From NCBI GenBank assembly GCA_032164295.1, contig JAJHTX010000006.1, positions 1,426,001-1,490,000 on the forward strand: a stretch of 64,000 nucleotides of DNA. Reading direction: 5' to 3'. The notes beneath the pieces were generated by a model. It was not told the origin of the DNA, did no database searches, and saw only the letters and a program-made list of their open reading frames with translations. This document shows, piece after piece, positions 57,601 through 64,000 of the stretch; within the stretch, counting starts at the first letter, position 1, and the number at the start of each line of letters is the position of its first letter. A program made the translations under genes and the position numbers. Source of the stretch: Inonotus obliquus. Taxonomy: Eukaryota; Basidiomycota; Agaricomycetes; Hymenochaetales; Hymenochaetaceae.

Positions 57601-58275
57601 AACGGTGAGTAATCAATGTTCCCATCTGCTCCCATGAAAATATATTAATATTCACCGCAGGGTGTAATGTTGGCTATGGTATGAGAATACGAACGTTATT
57701 TGCCGTTATTTTCTTCTGACTTAAGCTTAGCTTTCGTGAATTTCATTCACGTCCAAGATCTCCTGCATTTTGCTCGTACCAAACTCGGTGTCAAATGGTA
57801 AGTTTTCTTGCTTGGTTCGACTCACTACCGTTTGCTCATTATCTTCAAGGAATATGTTCTCTTCGGAGAAAGTTCTTCAAATGAGCTATGCCAATTACCA
57901 GTACGTCGTGTCATATAATCACCCCAATAACGCGTATGTTAATGGCCTGACCAACTAACTCACAGAGGAAAAGAAGCGCTTGTCGAGAAGTTCAAAAACT
58001 CCTGCGTCATGGATGAGCGGGAATCCTGGCGTCCGAAGATCTTCTACAGCAGTGGCCCAAATCAGGGCCTTCCAGAACCATTCCCATCTCCAACGCATTA
58101 TAGGCGCAAGGAGCGCTCAGCACAGAATCGCGGAGCGCTATTTCTGCACAGTGCCCACTCTCATGGTAGCAATGCTGGAGGGGAAGGAAGAGGCCCAGGA
58201 CCGGGCGCGCTTGGTGCGCCATTCCGGAGGCCGAATCAGCATCCGCAAACCCTTGCGAGACAGAACCATTTCTAG
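54661..58275 (+). CDS. Mei2-like RNA-binding protein (three RRMs)
   Basis: Twelve exons: 54661-54684, 54751-54800, 54861-54892, 54958-55547, 55611-55664, 55719-55901, 55970-56119, 56173-57604, 57661-57678, 57731-57797, 57850-57900 and 57966-58275; 986 aa with closed phases. RRM1 begins at RYLLVGNVPRDASEGQLRDA (about residue 229), after splicing at GTGGGT. A second RRM-like block lies around residues 310-395 (VVVTLDGSMD, AYLAEFYDCRHAEAA). The long middle is Ser/Pro-rich. The C-terminal RRM (about 796-880) has TTVMIKNIPNKLSDRDL, then FLYLRMDFQNGCNVGYAFVNF, the Mei2 hallmark. Mei2 of fission yeast triggers meiosis by binding a nuclear RNA. In a mushroom-forming fungus a role in sexual development is a fair guess, not shown. 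The 18-nt exon 57661-57678 codes the RNP core GCNVGY. Confidence 0.92.
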
Positions 58276-61128
58276 GCTAGTACGGCATCCAAGGTCGCAT
58301 TCATATAATTATCAAACCTCAAGCATGCAAGGCTCGCGATTCTGAAAAGTCTTCTGCTCGACATTCGCCTCGCGCGGAACTGATCAAACCCCTCGCATTA
58401 TGGTCTTATCCCTTCATCTTTTCCTGTTGTTATTGCTCGAAGTTCAGGGACGACTGCCAATCTAACTCGCGACGATACGGGACTTACCAAACTCCGGCTC
58501 ACTTCCCGATAATTTCCCTAAAGCTTAATCAATCTCTTTTGTGCTCGACTGGATACTGTCTTACACGTTCATTCCTCTCCATCTGCCGTTAATGACACTC
58601 CATCAGAAATTCCCTGCTTACGTGTTTACGGGTGCGAAGAAAGCGGGAGCTAATCAGCGCCCCCCCCCCTTGCCGCTCAACTACCGTTTCGTAATAATTG
58701 CAGCTTGCATGTTGCGGGAAGCGCCTTCGTCGTTATGATGCGCCTCCGAGTTTCACTGCGGGTTCCTGTGGCCATGTATTGGACCTTGTTTCCATCGTAT
58801 CCGTTTTATCTCCCCTCCTGTCATGCCTTATTTGTAGTAGCCAGCTTGGCTATCACTCTTTCCGGCGTTGCAAAAGGACGCTTTCGTTATATGTATGTTT
58901 CGTGTTGACATGCATTTATTTCTTTGTTATCGCGCTTTCGTAATCTGTGGCCCGTTTCATGTTCGGGCAATCCGGTGTATCGCGTTATGCTGTTTATTTA
59001 CTGTTTGCTTCACCCTTTAGCTTAGATTTGTTCTCGTTTCATTTAGCCCTGCATAGTCATTACGAGTTCGGATGATGAGTTGCTTTGTCTGCTTTGTCCT
59101 GCTGTTTTCCATTCATAGACTTACATAATTGTTGCACCAGTTGTAGAGTGTAAAGTAGATTCTGTCGGTTCCGCGGTGGATAGTCATATGAATGTGATTT
59201 CCATCGCATAGATCGATTGTACATAGACCTGATACTAAAAATGGCATCCGGTTAACGCTATTACTTCATCTACTAAGAAATCTTCAGGTCGGATAAGCTG
59301 TTTCTTGTTCTCGATGTTATTGAATAAGACCATGTGGAAGTGTCAGTACAGTAAGCGTTGTTTATAAATTTGGGCATAAGATAGTAAGAATCAGAAATGA
59401 GAAGTGTTGGATTCGACTCGGGGGAGGGTTTCTTCCTTCCTTCTTTGGTACGAACTACCTTGCTATCACCTACCTACCATCCAATCGAACCATCCGAGAG
59501 GAAGTAGATTTAGATTTGGAGACTCGGAGACGTTTCTTCTTCTCAACTTTTTCGAACTTGGAACTTTGATTTCTGTTCTTGTCTCTTGTCTATGTCTATG
59601 TCCGAGACCCGAGACCCGAGACCCGAATCCGAATCTGAATTCTCTGATTTCCGAAGTACGAATTCTACCCCGCGGACTATAACCATAAGCGGCCCGAGTA
59701 ACAGCAACATCGTAATTCGTGAAATCGTGAATCGTAGCATCGCAAATCGTAGCATCATAATTCGTCGCCCGGAACCGGCTTCTTCCCGAATTATGACAGG
59801 ACGACATAGACCTGGCGGATGAGAAGATCGCTGTCTGTCTGCTTCGCGGGTAGTGACAAGTCCAAGGGCGCTACTGGTTTTGAATACATCAAGGACGTTG
59901 AGGACACTAAGAGCGTTGAGGAGTCAAAGGGTCAAGGACCATGTGCTCGTTGCTCGTTACTCGTCGTTGGTTGATTGACGTCTGTGTGTGTTGGACTGGA
60001 TAGCGAATAGACTAAGAGAGTGGAAATAGAGAATACGGGGACTCTGCGGAGAGTTTTTCCGCATGGGAAGTGTGAGAGCGTACTATTGGACGCTCTGAGG
60101 ATGTCATATATGAGATGAGGAGTGCTGTAATTCGAGAAATCTTGTATATGATGCAAGCCTGTGAAGGGGACGAATAAATCAACCAGAGCTGACCCACGAC
60201 GTCACGGTCTCAGATTGATTGCATGCTGCCGCGTTACGGAATGGATCTCGCTCCGGGTAAGGCTAGGGGTTATAGGACGGTATATGGCTCTGGGGAGAAT
60301 ATGAGCGTGACATATAAAACTGATGCAGGGAATTAGAAGACTGATTCTGTTATTGGTGATGGTTGATTATAGGGCGAGTACTCCCGTATGTGTGCATGGA
60401 AGACACGCGCCCCCACGCGTGCTGATCTTTTCATCTTGTCCACTAGACGTTGAATAAAGAGTGAGAAGACACGTCAAGTTGACTCGAGAAGATGGAGAAC
60501 ATTTGTCGACAATCCGCAAAGGCAAGCTAAACCAACAAAAGGCTTGAGTGACTAGGAAAGGCCGGGGACAGACAAGAGAGCGAGGAGGGAAGCCGGGGAA
60601 TGGTATCCTCGGCAGCGGGCGACGTCAGACAGGTATGATTCGGACCGTCGCCGGCGGTAGTCACAACACACAAGAGCGCGGCTTTGGGAGAGAAGACCCT
60701 CTGTGAGATTCCGAATCTAGAGTGACTGTACGGCGTTGAGGTCACTTTGCCTGTCTTCGGCTACGGCACCGGAAGCTGTTGGCGACTGTCACTGCCACAT
60801 TACTGGGTAATTATATGTTATAATTGCCATAATAGGAAAAAGAAGACCGCGCTCTAGAGACGCGTCGATCGCCTCCCACCACGCGTGTGCTGTCTGGTGA
60901 CAAAGTGGATATTATTACTTGTGCCAAACAGAGTCTCTTGTACATACATGTCCGCCCGGGACAACCGGTGCTGCTTCCAGACTTTGTCCATAGTTAATGT
61001 GATTATATCTCCGCCACCCGGTCCCCTTAGATCTACTATATATCTCCTCCTCTCTCCCTCCCTGTTCAAGTCCAGTCTTGGAGCTCATCACTCTCCTTTT
61101 CTACTCTCTTCCACATCCCTTTCTCCAT
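58276..61128. other. 2.85 kb gene-poor stretch with short direct repeats
   Basis: No supported gene. Visible elements: a run of nine or so C at 58660-58669; three tandem GAGACCC units followed by gaatcc/gaatct at 59602-59640; a degenerate array of atcgt-rich units (cgtgaatcgtagcatcgcaaatcgtagcatcataattcgt) at 59716-59764; and an imperfect palindrome ggtaattata-tgt-tataattgcc at 60809-60831. Frames here reach about 110 codons at most and lie on these repeats. The stretch should contain the Mei2-like 3' UTR and the promoter of the next gene (ctatatatc at 61035). Confidence 0.55.
59602..59640 (+). repeat. Tandem GAGACCC / GAATCC repeats
   Basis: Three exact GAGACCC units (59604-59624) run on into gaatcc, gaatct and gaat. 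They are flanked by tatgtctatg repeats on the left. Simple-sequence expansion without coding value. Confidence 0.75.
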
Positions 61129-64000
61129 ATGCCTCACACTCGTCTTCCCTTGGACCCTCCGTCCTCTCTCCTGGATGCCTCATTCTCGATCCCGCTGAAT
61201 GCAAGGCATGACGCCAATCGCGCCCCGCGCTTTTGGCATGCTGCTGTAAGCGCGACTAAAGGCTTGTTCAATCAGCCTACCAGGATGCCGCTGGATAGTG
61301 AATTGGCCAGTGGTTCAACGTATGTTGCGTTTTTCAACTCTACATTCCGAGTTTGTAAGTGCTTATACTTTCGCATTACTTAGTGTGCCACCCGTGGAAA
61401 ACAAGCAGAAACGTGTGCGAAGATCCATCTCAACGCCCGCTCTCAAAGCGAGTGCGAGTACGAGCAACCTTCGACGCGAAATCGTCAACAATCCTTCCCC
61501 ATCTTTACCGCCGCTCTTTACCAAGCGTTCATTTGACCAAAGTCCGCGGAAACTCAAACCTAAAGGTGCTGCAGCACGCCATCTGGCAATCTCGTCTCCG
61601 TCCCTCCCAAAGTCTCTGGACAGTCTTGATTCTCCACATCCTAAACTCGCATATCCTCTATCTCCTATTCCCTCTCCGGTGGGTTCGACATTTAGCTTGA
61701 AGACGCCCTCTCTTCAATCAACATCGCAACTGTAAGTACTGTGGAATTGATTTGTGCTTCAGCCACCCGACTTCTAATTTTGGCTGATTCATCCTGGTTG
61801 TTCCGCTATACAGGTCGCAGCCAGACGCCGTCCCCAGCGTCAATTCCGACACTCTCAATGATACTAGGCCTTCCCGAAGGTATGTGGACAGCTTGAGAAA
61901 TTAGAACAACCAATGACCTCAATTCCGCTACCAGGAGAACTAAGAGTGCACCTGGTGCGAAGCTCGGCAAGCGGCCATTCTTCTCGCCAGCTATGGCAGC
62001 GGCGGCGCGAGAGTCTGTAACTCCATCGGATGAGTTCTCAACTCCGATCATTATTGAGTTCGTATATTCTTGCGATTTTGCTCAAACTCGCGGAGCCCTG
62101 ACAGACGCTATGTAGCATTGCTTCACCGAGTATTGCCTCACCTGACTCGGCTGGATCATTTCCTTCGCCACCACTGGAAACACCAAGGACGCCGTTGGAT
62201 TACTTTGAACACAAGTCGAGCCCGCTCGGTCCAGTAATCTCACCACGCAGCTTTACTTCCGTGAAGCGTAAACCCGTTCCCCGACACCTTTATATGGATC
62301 CACCCGAGCACGACGCTTCTGCTCCGTGCACTCCTGTCCTTACACCCGTTCCCAATGCTTTTCCTAGCCCCAATGGCTCGCCTAGTACCGTACAAAAGGA
62401 ATCTTCGGGAACTCTTCACACGCCCCTTCTACCTTCTTCCGAACTGATTCTCAAGGCGTGCAATCCGTCAAAGCCGAACACTCGGGGCCTGAACCTCCTC
62501 CCAATCGGACAGGTTGGCTCGGGCAATTCCGTTCGTAGACAGCATCGACGTAGTGTCAGTGAACATGGCCGTCGCCGAGCAGCCAGCCCGGAAACCACAT
62601 TTCCCAGCCCTTGGTTCACGACCAATGCCAATGGCTCGATGACGCCTTTGATAACCCCGGCAGAGGAGCAAGCACCTTTCTCGTTTGCTCACGATTTGTA
62701 AGTACTACTCCAGTTCCTTTCTTGCGCAACGCTGATCTCCCTTGGTTCCCTAGATCACCTGCCCCTCGCGCCATCCCTCAGTCCCCTCCCCTAACGCCGG
62801 AGCAAGTTGCAGAAGAGATCTCCGCATTTTCTGACAATACATCTGCCCGCTCGTCATTCTGTCGCAGCGGTGCTTTGTCGCCTCTGACTGACGATGAAAT
62901 CGATGCGATTCGGTGCTTTCTCCGCCGACATGCTACTGGTCACCGCGAACGTCTGCGCCGAAAAGCTAGCAGACGTCGGAATTCGCACTCGAGAGACAAG
63001 TCTGTCGCTTCCTGCTCATACGACATGCACACTCAGATTCTGGAGTCATACGCAACCGATGAGGATGAATTCTTCTCCCTGGACGGATCGGAGGACGATA
63101 CAGATGCCGAGAGCCATGTGCCTGCGTCGGCTTCGGAGACATATTCGACATCTTCTGCATCTCTGATCGATTCTCAAGGATCAGAAGACGGCGACGAAGA
63201 TGACAGGGATATGGCGGACTTCGATGCAGAGACGCCAATCATCGGGAAGGAGACGAACGGACCGAATGATGCGGCCAATCGCGGGACGTTCGGATATTAT
63301 GGCACTCCTTTAGCGCGTCGGTCGGGGTTGCGCTATGAGTGTCCTGGAGCATACGCTTGCGACGATGGGGAGTCGCGTCCTAGCCTCCCACCTAGGTGGA
63401 TGGAACATGGGTCGAATGGGAGCGATGTGAAATTCCCAAGCACGTCGAATTGGGAAGAGGATGCTCAGCACAAGGAAGTCGAGTGTGATGGCTTGGAAGA
63501 TGCAACAAAGACGACGCCTATCGCAGGTCCACCGCGGTCCTCTTCGTTGTACTACCGGTCGTCCTCGGACTATGCTCAGCAAAGTGATGATGACGCCCTG
63601 TCCTGTCTTCGGGCCAGTCATCAACATCTAGTCCCGAAGTCGATGTTTTCAGATTCCGAGAGCGATCGCCGTGTATCCTCTTCGACCTCTTCACTTTCTC
63701 CTTCGACGTCCACAGGACGCTCGACACTTGCGTCTGGGATTGGTTTGGCCATCATTCCGCCCGAACATTTCGCTTACTTTGACAAATTCGCGAATTACGA
63801 ATATGTTCCTCCTTACACTCCATCTGAATTCGAGACAGATGGCCTGGAAGGCTCACCGACAACACTTGCATGCTCTTCTCCTTCACCTCGGGCTCTTCGC
63901 CGATGCAATATGAGATGCGAGAATCCCGTGGACCTCCTGCGAACGGACCTGACAGGACTTCAGGTGCGGACACTCGGCGGGGAAGCAAAGCTAGACTACA
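61129..64000 (+). CDS. Ser/Pro-rich protein of unknown function (3' end beyond window)
   Basis: Exons: 61129-61319, 61384-61731, 61814-61879, 61935-62057, 62116-62697 and 62754 to the edge; at least 852 aa and still open. All five introns are 52-82 nt GT-AG and keep phase. The protein is rich in Ser, Pro, Thr and Arg, with many S-P and T-P pairs (PLSPIPSPVGS, SPSIASPDS, TPRTPLDY) as in targets of proline-directed kinases, basic patches (RRQHRRSVSEHGRRR) and an acidic part near 63060-63230 (DEDEFFSLDGSEDDTDAES). Towards the end comes FAYFDKFANYEYVPPYTPSEFE. No enzyme domain or membrane segment is seen. It is possibly a regulatory or nuclear protein particular to basidiomycetes. Confidence 0.8.

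Noticed and set aside
59466..59822. Frames of 78-113 codons over the GAGACCC and atcgt repeats
   Set aside because: They are open only because the repeats lack stops; composition is purely repeat-driven.

Overview
This 64 kb window is nuclear DNA of a filamentous basidiomycete, most likely an Agaricomycete wood or litter decayer. The genes are dense, lie on both strands and are cut by many short introns (mostly 45-70 nt, GT-AG). The proteins read as fungal: a NHA1/Sod2-type antiporter, a microsomal P450, a Mei2-like RNA-binding protein, intradiol-pathway enzymes and a class II secreted heme peroxidase. The peroxidase keeps the Mn(II)-site acids and lacks the surface tryptophan of versatile and lignin peroxidases, which points to a white-rot style of life. 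I spliced the genes by hand; in most models every junction keeps phase and the total length is a multiple of three.

Layout. 1-4.2 kb: the end of an unknown gene, an HMG-box gene (-) and a metallo-beta-lactamase-fold hydrolase (-). 4.9-9.8 kb: an intradiol dioxygenase (+), a MED25-like Mediator subunit (+) and, just behind it, a decayed copy of its own 3' end. 9.9-14.3 kb: an amidohydrolase-like gene (-), a coiled-coil protein with a strict glycine-every-four zipper (-) and a ubiquitin-fold fusion protein (+). 15.2-18.8 kb: an NFKBIL1-like protein (+), a membrane J-protein (-) and a DUF1771-Smr protein (-). 19.2-21.9 kb: ornithine decarboxylase antizyme, which needs a +1 ribosomal frameshift (-), divergent from ribosomal protein uS5/RPS2 (+). 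22.9-28.4 kb: two tandem Na+/H+ antiporter paralogues (+). 28.9-34.3 kb: P450 (+), maleylacetate reductase (-) and quinone oxidoreductase (+), the last two divergent over a promoter with four GATA motifs. 34.8-41.7 kb: a TBC-domain RabGAP (-), RPB3 (+) and an ABC1/ADCK-type mitochondrial kinase-like protein (+). 42-45.2 kb: an IND1/NUBPL-type P-loop NTPase (-) and manganese peroxidase (-). 46.9-50.9 kb: Tudor-SN/SND1 (-). 51.6-53.9 kb: a small hypothetical ORF, a decayed copy of a HAD-gene tail and the HAD hydrolase (-). 54.7-58.3 kb: a Mei2-like gene (+). 58.3-61.1 kb: a long gene-poor stretch. 61.1-64 kb: a Ser/Pro-rich unknown protein running off the edge.

How genes may work together. Intradiol dioxygenase, maleylacetate reductase, quinone reductase, P450 and Mn peroxidase are the enzymes expected for breakdown of lignin-derived aromatics through hydroxyquinol to beta-ketoadipate. 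Three of them are adjacent; the dioxygenase is about 22 kb and the peroxidase about 9 kb away. Most other genes are housekeeping genes with no obvious link to each other. No tRNA, rRNA, CRISPR array or intact transposon was recognised.
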